A stretch of 64,000 nt of DNA. Origin: Subtercola boreus. Its GTDB lineage: Bacteria > Actinomycetota > Actinomycetes > Actinomycetales > Microbacteriaceae. Location of the stretch: positions 434,001 to 498,000 of the forward strand of contig NZ_VFOO01000001.1 in NCBI RefSeq assembly GCF_006716115.1, written 5' to 3'. Below are positions 26,641 to 34,729 of the stretch, in pieces. Made by a program: the position numbers and the translations under genes. Each line of letters opens with the position of its first letter. Within the stretch, counting starts at the first letter, position 1. The notes beneath the pieces were generated by a model. That model saw only the letters and a program-made list of their open reading frames with translations. It made no database searches and was not told where the DNA came from.

Positions 26641-27447
26641 GTGTCCCGACGTCCCCGGCCCCTCGCTCCGCCCTACCTCTACCCGGGTGGCACGCGCCGG
26701 CTCGCGGACTTCGCCCTCGACATCGTGCCGGAGTACTTCGGCGCCTACCACGAACCCTTCCTCGGTGGCGGAGCCGTCGCGATCGGGCTGATGGAGCAGA
26801 ATCCCGACACCTCCTTCCGCCTGTCGAGCGACGATTCGGAGCTCGTTCTGACGTGGCAGGTGCTGCAAACCGACAGCGACCGGCTGGTGCGGATGATCGC
26901 ACAGCACCGCGATCGGCATGACCGGGCCCATCGGGCGGCCGTCGAGGCGCAGGCGGATCCGGAAGCCGGCGGAGGGAACAGCGGGAGCCTCGGGCCTCTC
27001 AGCTCACTCTCGCCGGTCGAGCGGGCAGCCCGTTTCGTCTACCTCCGCGGCAGCGCGGGACGGGACGCGGTCGCGTTCGACGAGGCGAACCTCCGCGGGG
27101 TGGGACGGCTGCTGCAGAACCGTGACGTCACCGTCACCGAGCAGCACTTCTTCAGCATCGTCGCCGAGGTCAGGGAGGAGGACCTGGTCTACTTCGATCC
27201 GCCCTTCGCCGGGGCCGGTCCCGAGTTCGTTCGCGAGACCCGCAGCCTCGTCAGCACGTTGACCGCGCGGGGCGCGTACCTGCTCGCGCCGCAACCGGTC
27301 GCTGCCGGCGGGGCCGACGCGCCGGCGATCTATGCCGGCTGGACGATGATGGCGGTGGCGGCCGACCGCGGCGACGGCGACGTGCTCTGGGCGAACGGCA
27401 CCCTCGACCGGGTGCGCCGCCGCGCCCTCAACCGGCTGGACGGGTAG
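26641..27447 (+). CDS. D12-type DNA adenine methylase-like protein
   Basis: A 268-residue protein resembling class D12 N6-adenine methyltransferases (Dam/DpnM). An AdoMet-motif-like HEPFLGGGAVAIG (about 38-50) and catalytic motif IV as YFDPPFAG are visible. Most relatives have DPPY; here the Tyr is Phe. The segment DDSELVLTWQVLQTD matches the usual ND-N-LI-Y helix poorly. No restriction endonuclease neighbours it, so it would be an orphan or inactive. The GTG start has no good Shine-Dalgarno at proper distance. Confidence 0.65.
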   Translation: MSRRPRPLAPPYLYPGGTRRLADFALDIVPEYFGAYHEPFLGGGAVAIGLMEQNPDTSFRLSSDDSELVLTWQVLQTDSDRLVRMIAQHRDRHDRAHRAAVEAQADPEAGGGNSGSLGPLSSLSPVERAARFVYLRGSAGRDAVAFDEANLRGVGRLLQNRDVTVTEQHFFSIVAEVREEDLVYFDPPFAGAGPEFVRETRSLVSTLTARGAYLLAPQPVAAGGADAPAIYAGWTMMAVAADRGDGDVLWANGTLDRVRRRALNRLDG

Positions 27448-27547
27448 CGCGCGCCGGCGCACTCCGCATTCCGCGCTCCGCGCCCCGATGGCCTCCGGAG
27501 TCGGATGCCTCGGGTGGTTACCGGCCCGGTCTTGTACAGTTTCGAGC

Positions 27548-27979
27548 ATGGATGCCTGCGCCGAACTCGCCGCGCTCGCGGGCCGCATCGGGGCTGACGA
27601 TCCGGCTCCCCGCGACTTCCTCCTCCGTCTCGGATCGGAGGCTGCGGGCATCCGCCGCGGCCCGCTCTGGATGATCGACGCTGCGCTCGCGGGCCGCAAC
27701 CGCCTGCCGGGCCGGCGTTTCGCCGCACCGTTCGACGACGGCACGAACGGGCAGGCCAGGCATTTCGCCGGCACAGCCGTCTCGGCGACGCGCCTGGGGG
27801 CAGCGGTGACCCGGTGGGTGTCGGTGCACGTGCGGCGCGATCCTCTCGACTCGGCCGACGGCCGCCTCGGCGAGCAGGCCATCACGTTCGCGGGGCTCGT
27901 GCTGGCCGGCGAGTTGCCGGTGTCGGGCACGCCTGGCTGGATCGCCGAGAACCTCTGCTCCGGGCATCCACCCGCCTGA
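27548..27979 (+). CDS. Hypothetical protein
   Basis: A 143-residue protein I do not recognise. It is soluble, with no signal or membrane segment, and rich in Arg, Ala and Gly. ATG at 27548 is chosen over an upstream ATG at 27488 because the extension reads like intergenic sequence. No clear ribosome binding site is seen. It lies between the methylase-like gene and a convergent regulator and could be a minor gene. Confidence 0.45.
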   Translation: MDACAELAALAGRIGADDPAPRDFLLRLGSEAAGIRRGPLWMIDAALAGRNRLPGRRFAAPFDDGTNGQARHFAGTAVSATRLGAAVTRWVSVHVRRDPLDSADGRLGEQAITFAGLVLAGELPVSGTPGWIAENLCSGHPPA

Positions 27980-28003
27980 GCGTACCCGCCCGCGCGGCCC
28001 GGT

Positions 28004-28843
28004 TCAGGCGCTGAACTGCTGCGTGCCGAGCACCGAGAGCAGCTGGAGCTTCTCGTACCCTTCCGTTCCGGGCGACGCGGTCAGCACGAGGAGCGTCTGG
28101 GCCTGGTTCTCGGTGAAGAGGGCCTGGCAGTCCACCTCGATCTCGCCGAGTTCCGGGTGGATGAGCGTCTTGTGGTCGTCGAACCGGGTGCGCACCTCGT
28201 GCCGCTCCCACACCTCGCGGAACTCCGGGCTCTCTGCTCGGAGCCGCGTTACGATCTCGGTGGCGCGTGACTCGCCGCCGCCGACGGAGATCGCCGCGCG
28301 GAGCCCGGCCGCCTGGATGGAGCTCTGCCGGGCGTGGTCCCGCTCGGGGTAGCGCGCCCGCTCGGCCGGGTCGGTGAACCAGCGGTAGAAGGCGCTCCGA
28401 TCGAGTCCCGTGAATGCGCTGTGGTCGCCGAGGAGCGCGACGGCGAGGCGGTTCTCGGCGAGGGTGTCGCCGAGGTCGGAGAGCACCATCGCCGGGCTGT
28501 CGTCCAGCCGGTCGAGCACACGGAGGAGGGCTGGGCTGACGTGCTCGGTACGCCGGCTGCGGCGGGGTGCGGTGTGGCCGGCGAGGCGGAAGAGGTGGTC
28601 CCGTTCATCCAGAGTCAACCTCAGGCCCCGGGCGATCGCGGCCAGCATCTGCTCGGAGGGCTGCGGCCCCCGCTGCTGCTCCATGCGGGCGTAGTAGTCG
28701 CTCGACATGCCCGAGAGGCTCGCGACCTCCTCCCGGCGGAGACCGCTCGTGCGGCGGCGCGCCCCGGGCGGCAGCCCGACATCGCTCGGCGCCAGCGCCT
28801 CACGGCGGCGGCGCAGGAAGTCTGCGAGCCCGGGTCTGTCCAT
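28004..28843 (-). CDS. XRE-family regulator with MmyB-like domain
   Basis: A 279-residue regulator. The N-terminal HTH is of the type LRREEVASLSGMSSDYYARMEQQRG (about 34-58), typical of the actinobacterial XRE-MmyB group. The C-terminal MmyB-like ligand domain includes RWFTDPAERARYPERD and the end LLVLTASPGTEGYEKLQLLSVLG. Members usually repress or activate a divergent oxidoreductase gene. Here the divergent partner is the SDR at 28946, with candidate inverted repeats in the 102-bp gap. Confidence 0.93.
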   Translation of the reverse strand: MDRPGLADFLRRRREALAPSDVGLPPGARRRTSGLRREEVASLSGMSSDYYARMEQQRGPQPSEQMLAAIARGLRLTLDERDHLFRLAGHTAPRRSRRTEHVSPALLRVLDRLDDSPAMVLSDLGDTLAENRLAVALLGDHSAFTGLDRSAFYRWFTDPAERARYPERDHARQSSIQAAGLRAAISVGGGESRATEIVTRLRAESPEFREVWERHEVRTRFDDHKTLIHPELGEIEVDCQALFTENQAQTLLVLTASPGTEGYEKLQLLSVLGTQQFSA

Positions 28844-28870
28844 GGCTCCATCATGCCTCGTGTGCGGGCG

Positions 28871-28903
28871 GTTCAGGCAGGGACTGCCGATCCGTGGCTG
28901 AAC
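28871..28903 (+). promoter_or_regulatory. Nested inverted repeats between XRE and SDR genes
   Basis: GTTCAG (28871-28876) and CTGAAC (28898-28903) form an outer inverted repeat, and GGCAG-GGA-CTGCC (28876-28888) an inner one. They lie in the divergent intergenic region. One or both are candidate operators for the MmyB-type regulator. Confidence 0.4.
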
Positions 28904-28945
28904 GCTCCTCTTTTGCTGCTGTTCGACAGGCCGCAGTCTGGGGAC

Positions 28946-29698
28946 ATGAACATTTCAGGGAACACCATCTTTCTTCCGGGCGGCACGTCAGGCATCGGCC
29001 TCGGGCTCGCCCAGCGGTTCGCGGCAGCGGGCAACACCGTCATCGTCGGCGGTCGGCGGCGCGAATTGCTCGATCAGATCACCCGCGACAACCCCGGCAT
29101 CGAGGGCGTCTACATCGACACGGCCGACGCCCAGTCGATCGTGGATGTCTCGGCCGAGGTACAGCGCCGCTGGCCGGCCACCAACGTGCTGATCGCCATG
29201 GCGGGCATCATGCGCCCCGAGAACCTGCACAGCGCCGACTTCCTGGCGGCGGCTGAGGCGACGGTGACCACCAACCTGCTCGGGCCGCTCCGCCTCATCG
29301 CAGCGTTCGGATCGTTCCTGGCCGGGCAGCAGGACGCCGCGATCATGACGGTCTCGTCGGGACTCGCCTTCACGCCGCTCGCGCACACCCCGACGTACAA
29401 CGCCACCAAGGCGGCGATCCACTCGTTCACGGAGATCCTCCGGCTGCAGCTCGCCGACACGTCGGTGCAGGTCATCGAGCTGGTGCCGCCGGCTGTGCAG
29501 ACCGAACTGCAGGGCTCTGCGTCGGCGACGAACCCGCACGCGATGCCGCTCGACGCGTTCCTCACCGAGGTGATGGGGTTGCTCGAGTCGCAGCCCGAGG
29601 CGCACGAGATCCTCGTCGAGAACGTCAAGCCGCTGCGTTTCGCCGCGGTGAACGGCACCTACGACCAGGTGGTCGGGATGCTCGCGGCCTCCCGCTAG
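28946..29698 (+). CDS. SDR oxidoreductase (DltE-like)
   Basis: A 250-residue short-chain dehydrogenase. The cofactor motif GGTSGIGLG is near residue 12, followed by GGRRR, which suggests NADPH. The catalytic Ser is in TVSSG, and YNATK supplies Tyr151 and Lys155. The C-terminal half (IELVPPAVQTEL) is of the DltE-like SDR type, often paired with an MmyB regulator as here. The substrate is unknown. Confidence 0.92.
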   Translation: MNISGNTIFLPGGTSGIGLGLAQRFAAAGNTVIVGGRRRELLDQITRDNPGIEGVYIDTADAQSIVDVSAEVQRRWPATNVLIAMAGIMRPENLHSADFLAAAEATVTTNLLGPLRLIAAFGSFLAGQQDAAIMTVSSGLAFTPLAHTPTYNATKAAIHSFTEILRLQLADTSVQVIELVPPAVQTELQGSASATNPHAMPLDAFLTEVMGLLESQPEAHEILVENVKPLRFAAVNGTYDQVVGMLAASR

Positions 29699-29718
29699 CT
29701 GTCTGCGCAGCGATTGGA

Positions 29719-29766
29719 GGGACGCAAAACGCTCCAACGCCGAAAAGCTGGAGCGTTATGCGTCCC
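29719..29766 (+). terminator. 18-bp near-perfect inverted repeat, bidirectional terminator
   Basis: The left arm GGGACGCAAAACGCTCCA (29719-29736) and right arm TGGAGCGTTATGCGTCCC (29749-29766) pair at 17 of 18 positions around a 12-nt loop; a few further pairs extend it outward. It lies between the convergent SDR and DszC-like genes, so it probably ends both transcripts. The arms are AT-mixed and much longer than a usual actinobacterial terminator, so a dispersed repeat is also possible. Confidence 0.75.
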
Positions 29767-29795
29767 TTCGGTGGGGCGACGCGAGGCGGGCGCGG

Positions 29796-31016
29796 TCAGG
29801 CCGAGGCGGCGGGGGTGGTGGGGCCGACGGCCCAGAGGCGCTCCCACATCGCGGTCGGGCCGACCCCGTTGAGCTCCCAGTCGCCGAGCTGCGCGTACTT
29901 GTAGATGGCGGGATTGTGCGACGCGACCGTGCGGGCGTTCCGCCAGTGGCGGTCGAGCGCGGCCGGGCGCGCCGTCGCAGACGCGCCACCGACCTCGAAC
30001 AGCAGGGTCGCGGCCCGCAGCGCGTCGTCGAGCACGCGCACCTGCGCCTGGTAGGTGGCGATCTCGGCGGCATCGAGCAGCGCAGTGCGGTCGGCGGGCG
30101 CGGCACCGGATGCCCGGGGCTCCGTCGCGCGGGCCAGGGCGTCGGCCGCGGCGCCCACCAGCGCACGGCCCGTGAAGGCGAGCGCCGACAGCTCGCCGAT
30201 CACCGCCCGCACCTGCGGATCGTCGCGCGGGGCTGCAGCGTTCGCCGAGATGTAGGTGCGCTTCCGCGGCTGCACGAACGCCACCGCGTCGGCCAGCACG
30301 GCGGCCGAGATCCCCGCCGCCACAGACACCAGCACGAGCTGGAAGAATGCCCCGAGGTGCGACGCGCCGCCCGCCGAGTAGTTCGCGACGGTCAGCGGAT
30401 CCACCTCGACGTTCTCGAAGACCGTCGTGCCGCTGGCGGTGAGGCGCTGGCCGAAGCCGTCCCAGTCGTCGAGCATCGTCACGCCGGGCGCGTCCGTCGG
30501 CACCACGCAGGTCACGCGTTCGGTGCCCCGCGCCGCGGCGACGTAGACGTGCGAGCTGTACAGGGTGCCGGTGGAGTAGTACTTCGTTCCGTTCAGCAGC
30601 AGCCGGTCATCCGTCGCCTGGAGCGTGGTCTGGATGTCGGCTAGCGAGTTACCCGTTGTCTCGCTGGCCGCGTTGCCGACGATGGCCCCGTTCGCGATGG
30701 CGCGGAGCCAGCCGCTGCGGTACTCCGACTCCGGTTTCAGCAGCAGGATCTCGACGAACGCGAAGTGCCCGCGCAGCAGGTGCGCGACGTTGGAGTCGGC
30801 GGTGGCGAGGTCGACCAGCAGGGCGAAGAACTCGGGCAGCGAGCATCCGGAGCCGCCGTGTTCGACCGGAACGCGGAGGGCCGTGAACCCGGACCGCTTC
30901 AGCGCCCCGACGGCGTCGTGGGCGAGCTCACGGTCGAGTTCGCGCTGCACGGCCCCGGCGGCGATGGCCGCGAAGACCTCCGCGAAACGGGCGGCATCGG
31001 CCGAACTCTCAGCCAT
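29796..31016 (-). CDS. DszC/SfnC-like acyl-CoA-dehydrogenase-fold monooxygenase (1)
   Basis: A 406-residue flavin-dependent monooxygenase with the acyl-CoA dehydrogenase fold. LRVPVEHGGSGCSLPEF, the middle domain LNGTKYYSTGTLY and the C-terminal DRHWRNARTVASHNPAIYK match the DszC/SfnC group, which oxygenates sulfides or sulfones with reduced FMN. It overlaps the DszA-like gene by 8 bp and is last in a three-gene operon. Distal genes in such operons scavenge sulfur, which fits the divergent methionine importer. Confidence 0.88.
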   Translation of the reverse strand: MAESSADAARFAEVFAAIAAGAVQRELDRELAHDAVGALKRSGFTALRVPVEHGGSGCSLPEFFALLVDLATADSNVAHLLRGHFAFVEILLLKPESEYRSGWLRAIANGAIVGNAASETTGNSLADIQTTLQATDDRLLLNGTKYYSTGTLYSSHVYVAAARGTERVTCVVPTDAPGVTMLDDWDGFGQRLTASGTTVFENVEVDPLTVANYSAGGASHLGAFFQLVLVSVAAGISAAVLADAVAFVQPRKRTYISANAAAPRDDPQVRAVIGELSALAFTGRALVGAAADALARATEPRASGAAPADRTALLDAAEIATYQAQVRVLDDALRAATLLFEVGGASATARPAALDRHWRNARTVASHNPAIYKYAQLGDWELNGVGPTAMWERLWAVGPTTPAASA

Positions 31017-32379
31017 GCTCGCCGAATGCTCCGCGGAACTGCCGCCCGTAGTGCGTCGGCAGCAACTGGTCGTGGCCGAACAGCTTCTGCCTCAGGGTGC
31101 CGACGACCGGCTCCTCCTTCGCAAGACCCCGGCGGCGGAGCGTCGGCATGACCTCGTCGATGAAGAGTTGGTACGAGTTCGGCAGCGTCCAGTTCATTAC
31201 GTTGATACCGTCGACGCCCGCCCGCTGGAACTCTTCGAGCCGGTCGGCGATCTGCTCGGGCGTGCCCACGAACCGGCCGCGCACCTTCGCGGTGATCTTC
31301 GCGAGGTCGCGCACGGTCGGCTCGCGGTCGGGGGATGCCTCGCGGAGCCACTTCGTGTGCGAGAACCCGCCCTCGTGCTTGATGTCCTTCAGGGGCATGT
31401 CGGGATCGAGCGGAACCCCGGTGGCCTGGTCGAGACCGAGATTGATGTGGGCCAGGAAGCCGTCGGTCGAGATGTATTCGTCGATCTCCGCCTCGTTGCG
31501 CTTCGCCTCCTCCTCGGTGCTGCCGATCACGAAGGTGAGGCCCTGGAAGAACTTGATGTCCGACGCCTGGCGGCCGTACTCGACGGCGAGCGCACGGGTC
31601 GCCGAGATGTCGCCGGCAGCGATCTCGGGTGTGGGGGAGAGGATGAACTGTGCCTCCGCATTGCGGGCGGCGAAAGCCCGGCCCGCGGGCGATGACCCGG
31701 CCTGGAAGATCACCGGCGTGCGCTGCGCTGAGGGAGACGGCAGGTGCGGTCCCTCCACCTGGTAGCGCTCGCCGACATGGTTGATCTTGTGGATCTTCGT
31801 GTAGTCGGCGTAGATGCCCCTCGCCTTGTCCTTCAGCAGTGCACCGTCGTCCCAGGAGCCCTCCCAGAGCTTGTAGACGACATCCATGTACTCCTGGGCC
31901 CAGCGGTAGCGCTCGTCGTGCTCGATGAGCCGGTCCATTCCGAAGTTGCGCGCGGCGTTCTCGAGCGAGCTGGTGACGACGTTCCACCCGATCCGACCGT
32001 TCGAAATGTGATCGAGGGTCGAGACCTTACGGGCGAAGTCGAAGGGGTGCGACTGCACGATCGAACTCGTGAACGCCAGCCCGAGGTGCTCCGTGCTGAC
32101 GGCGAGCGCCGAGAGCAGCACGGAAGGGTCGTTCGACGGGATCTGCAGACCTTCCCGCGCGTTGACCTCGTACGAGCCGTTGACCGGGCCGTAGAGGCCC
32201 ACCACGTCGGCGAAGAACATGGTGTCGAACCCGCCGGCCTCGAGGGTCTTCGCGAGCCCGATCCACAGGTTCACGTCATTGAAGTCGGCCTGCTGGGCCG
32301 TCGGGTGACGCCAGAGTCCGTGCTGGATGTGCGAGTTCGTGTTCATCACGAACGCCGAGAAGTGGAGGGGCTGGGGCAT
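31009..32379 (-). CDS. DszA/NtaA-type LLM monooxygenase
   Basis: A 456-residue FMNH2-dependent monooxygenase. N-terminal HIQHGLWRHPTAQQADFND and ADVVGLYGPVNGSYEVNARE, the segment RIGWNVVTSSLENAARNFG and VIFQAGSSPAGRAFAARNAE are typical of DszA (dibenzothiophene-sulfone monooxygenase) relatives. The flanking DszC-like genes make sulfone C-S cleavage likely. Actual substrates may be small alkyl sulfones and not dibenzothiophene. No flavin reductase is encoded beside it. Confidence 0.92.
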   Translation of the reverse strand: MPQPLHFSAFVMNTNSHIQHGLWRHPTAQQADFNDVNLWIGLAKTLEAGGFDTMFFADVVGLYGPVNGSYEVNAREGLQIPSNDPSVLLSALAVSTEHLGLAFTSSIVQSHPFDFARKVSTLDHISNGRIGWNVVTSSLENAARNFGMDRLIEHDERYRWAQEYMDVVYKLWEGSWDDGALLKDKARGIYADYTKIHKINHVGERYQVEGPHLPSPSAQRTPVIFQAGSSPAGRAFAARNAEAQFILSPTPEIAAGDISATRALAVEYGRQASDIKFFQGLTFVIGSTEEEAKRNEAEIDEYISTDGFLAHINLGLDQATGVPLDPDMPLKDIKHEGGFSHTKWLREASPDREPTVRDLAKITAKVRGRFVGTPEQIADRLEEFQRAGVDGINVMNWTLPNSYQLFIDEVMPTLRRRGLAKEEPVVGTLRQKLFGHDQLLPTHYGRQFRGAFGEHG

Positions 32380-32388
32380 GATGGCTTT

Positions 32389-33606
32389 CTAGCGGTAGAC
32401 CGACGGCACAGGAAGTACGCCCTTAAGAACATAGTCGCCGAGTTCGGTGAGCTTGTGGGCGAGAGGGTCGTGGAGGCTCACCGTGCGGAGGTTCCGCCAG
32501 AACCGGTCGAGGCCGTGACGGCGGGCGGATGACCGGGCCCCCGTCGCCTCGAAGATCGCCGACGTGGCATCGAGCCCGACTCGCTGCGAGACCACCTTCG
32601 CCGCAGCGATCAGTTCGGCGGCCTGGCCGCGCGTCTCGGGAGTGATCGGGATGTCGCCCCCGGCCAGCGCCTCAAGCACCTCGGCCGCGGAGCGCACCTG
32701 GGCGGCAGAGCCGGCGACCTTCGCGGCGTGCTCCCCGAACAGGGCGCGGATGTGCGGATCGTCCACCGCCCGCTCGACCCCGGAGTGCAGCCACGGCCGG
32801 CCGTGCTCCCGCACATAGTCGCGCGCTTCGAGCAGTGCACCTTCGGCGATCCCGACGTTCAGGTAGCCGAAGAGCAGCTGGAACGACGGGATCATCAGCG
32901 ACTGCAGGGGTGCGGGCGGCTCGCCGGAACCCGGGGCGGGAAAGATCGCGATCAGGTCGCTCGCGGCGATGTGCACCGAGTCGAGCACGATCGCGTTCGA
33001 CACCGAGAGCCGCTGGCCGAAGGCATCCCAGTCGTCGGCGACGCTCACGCCGGGCAGGGAGGTGTCGACGGCGGTCAGGTAGAAGCGGCCGTCATCGGTC
33101 GAGACGGTCTGGGTGAAGAACAGGTCGGCGAGGGGCGAGCCGGTGGCGAAGCCGCGATCCGCGTCGACGATGTACCCGCCGCCGGCTTCGGCCCGGATGC
33201 TCCCCGAACCGCCGAACGCGCTGCCGATGCTGGCCCAGAAGAGCTGCTCGCGGGCAGTGCGGCGGATGATCTCCCGACCGTTGGCCGAGTCGTAGAGCAC
33301 CACGAACCGCACCCACGTGTAGTGGTACCCGAGCGCGTGCGCGAGCCCGGCGTCGGTGCGGGCGAGGATGCGCGTCACCTCCGCCGCGGTCGACCAGCTC
33401 TGGCCCGCCCCACCCAGCTCGGCGGGGATCACCAGGTTCAGCAGGTCGTACGAGCGGAGAAGGTCGAGCGCATCCCGGGGCGGGGCGCCTTCCGCCTCCC
33501 GTTCGACGATGCTGGGGCGGAGTTCGTCCCCGACCCGCTCGGCCACATCGAACCAGGGCGAGCGCGCGGAATCCGTGAGCGGGTTCGCAAAGAGTTCACG
33601 CGTCAT
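32389..33606 (-). CDS. DszC/SfnC-like acyl-CoA-dehydrogenase-fold monooxygenase (2)
   Basis: A 405-residue paralogue of the gene at 29796. It shows LVIPAELGGAGQSW, a middle domain with GSGSIRAEAGGGYIVDADRG and the C-terminal DRFWRNLRTVSLHDPLAHK that marks the DszC/SfnC group. It is first in the operon, 209 bp from the divergent metQ gene, with which it probably shares regulation by sulfur supply. Whether the two paralogues act on different substrates or in successive steps cannot be told. Confidence 0.88.
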   Translation of the reverse strand: MTRELFANPLTDSARSPWFDVAERVGDELRPSIVEREAEGAPPRDALDLLRSYDLLNLVIPAELGGAGQSWSTAAEVTRILARTDAGLAHALGYHYTWVRFVVLYDSANGREIIRRTAREQLFWASIGSAFGGSGSIRAEAGGGYIVDADRGFATGSPLADLFFTQTVSTDDGRFYLTAVDTSLPGVSVADDWDAFGQRLSVSNAIVLDSVHIAASDLIAIFPAPGSGEPPAPLQSLMIPSFQLLFGYLNVGIAEGALLEARDYVREHGRPWLHSGVERAVDDPHIRALFGEHAAKVAGSAAQVRSAAEVLEALAGGDIPITPETRGQAAELIAAAKVVSQRVGLDATSAIFEATGARSSARRHGLDRFWRNLRTVSLHDPLAHKLTELGDYVLKGVLPVPSVYR

Positions 33607-33760
33607 GCCGCCAATTCTCCCGGGTGCAGCGCCGGGCCCTCACCGGTCTCCGTCACATTGCGTAGCATGACGGGCCTGCTTTTGGCGTGCTCCCCGGCGG
33701 CTTCTAGGCTGGCTGAAGACGTGCACAGCAGCTGCGTCACCGTGCGATCGCGCACACTCA

Positions 33761-33770
33761 CCCCCCCCCC
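33761..33770 (+). repeat. C10 homopolymer in metQ leader
   Basis: Ten consecutive C lie 45 bp before the metQ ATG in the 209-bp divergent region between the sulfur operon and metQNI. Such tracts are prone to slippage and could vary promoter spacing or mRNA leader structure. I looked for a SAM riboswitch in this region and saw none. Confidence 0.7.
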
Positions 33771-33815
33771 ATTCCTGCCCACCACCCGCGTGCCCATCAC
33801 CGAGGAGAACCTTTC

Positions 33816-34661
33816 ATGCGTTCCAAGAAGTACCTGATCGCCGCAGCGATCCTGTCGACCGTCATCGTCGGTGCCACCGGATGCTCGTCGTCCTCCACCT
33901 CCTCAGACGCAGCCGTCGGCGCTACGGATGGCGGCGTCACCACCATCAAGGTCGGCGCGACCTTCCCGGGCGACGACATCCTGAACTACGTCGAGCAGTC
34001 GCAGGCCGCGGCCGCCGGCCTCGACATCCAGGTCACCTCGTTCACCGACTACACCACGCCGAACACGGCGCTCGAAGACGGGTCGCTCGACGCGAACCTC
34101 TACCAGCACCTGCCGTTCCTGAACAACTTCAACACGAACAACGGCACGCACATCGCCCCGGTCGGCAAGGTCTACTTCCCCGCCCTCGCGCTGTACTCGA
34201 AGCAGGTGAAGAGCGTCGACGACATCAAGGACGGCGACACCATCAGCATCCCGAACGACCCGACCAACGAGCTCCGTTCGCTGAACCTGCTTGCCAAGGC
34301 CGGCCTCATCACGCTGAACGAGGGTGCGACCGGAGTCGTCGGCGACATCGCCACGAACCCGAAGAACCTCGTCTTCCAGGAACTGGATGCTGCGACCCTG
34401 CCCCGCGCGCTCGACGAGAACGTCGCGGGCATCGCCAACCTCAGCTTCGCCCTGCCCGCCGGCCTCACCGGTGACCAGCAGATCCTCAAGGAGGATGTGG
34501 ACGGTACGCTCTACACCAACCTCCTCGCCGCGAAGGAGGGCCACGAGAACGACCCCGCCGTGCAGAAGCTCTACGAGCTGCTGACCTCGAAGGAGACCCA
34601 GGACTGGATCACCGCCCAGTACAAGGGCCTGGTCATCCCGGCGAGCGGACCCGCTTCCTGA
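33816..34661 (+). CDS. metQ: Methionine-type ABC binding lipoprotein MetQ
   Basis: A 281-residue NlpA/MetQ family lipoprotein with lipobox ATGC (Cys23). The order TTIKVGATFPGDDILNYV, FTDYTTPNTALEDGSLDANLYQH and ISIPNDPTNELRSLNLLAKAG is the family hallmark (Phe-Tyr-Asn binding region near NLYQH). AGGAG in CGAGGAGAAC precedes ATG. It delivers methionine, or a related sulfur compound, to MetI. The next genes are metN and metI. Confidence 0.93.
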   Translation: MRSKKYLIAAAILSTVIVGATGCSSSSTSSDAAVGATDGGVTTIKVGATFPGDDILNYVEQSQAAAAGLDIQVTSFTDYTTPNTALEDGSLDANLYQHLPFLNNFNTNNGTHIAPVGKVYFPALALYSKQVKSVDDIKDGDTISIPNDPTNELRSLNLLAKAGLITLNEGATGVVGDIATNPKNLVFQELDAATLPRALDENVAGIANLSFALPAGLTGDQQILKEDVDGTLYTNLLAAKEGHENDPAVQKLYELLTSKETQDWITAQYKGLVIPASGPAS

Positions 34662-34678
34662 GAACCGAACGACCACAC

Positions 34679-34708
34679 GGTGCGGCCGTCCTCCGGGGCG
34701 GCCGCACC
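34679..34708 (+). terminator. Hairpin between metQ and metN
   Basis: GGTGCGGCCG (34679-34688) pairs perfectly with CGGCCGCACC (34699-34708); with inner pairs the stem is 13 bp with a TCCG loop. It lies 17 bp after the metQ stop and 21 bp before metN. It is probably a partial terminator or RNase barrier that keeps MetQ above MetNI. Confidence 0.65.
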
Positions 34709-34729
34709 TGAAGTCTGGAGAAGAACCCC

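Noticed and set aside
33607-33815. SAM or other riboswitch ahead of metQ
   Set aside because: No conserved core could be recognised; only a C10 run and ordinary GC-rich sequence are seen.
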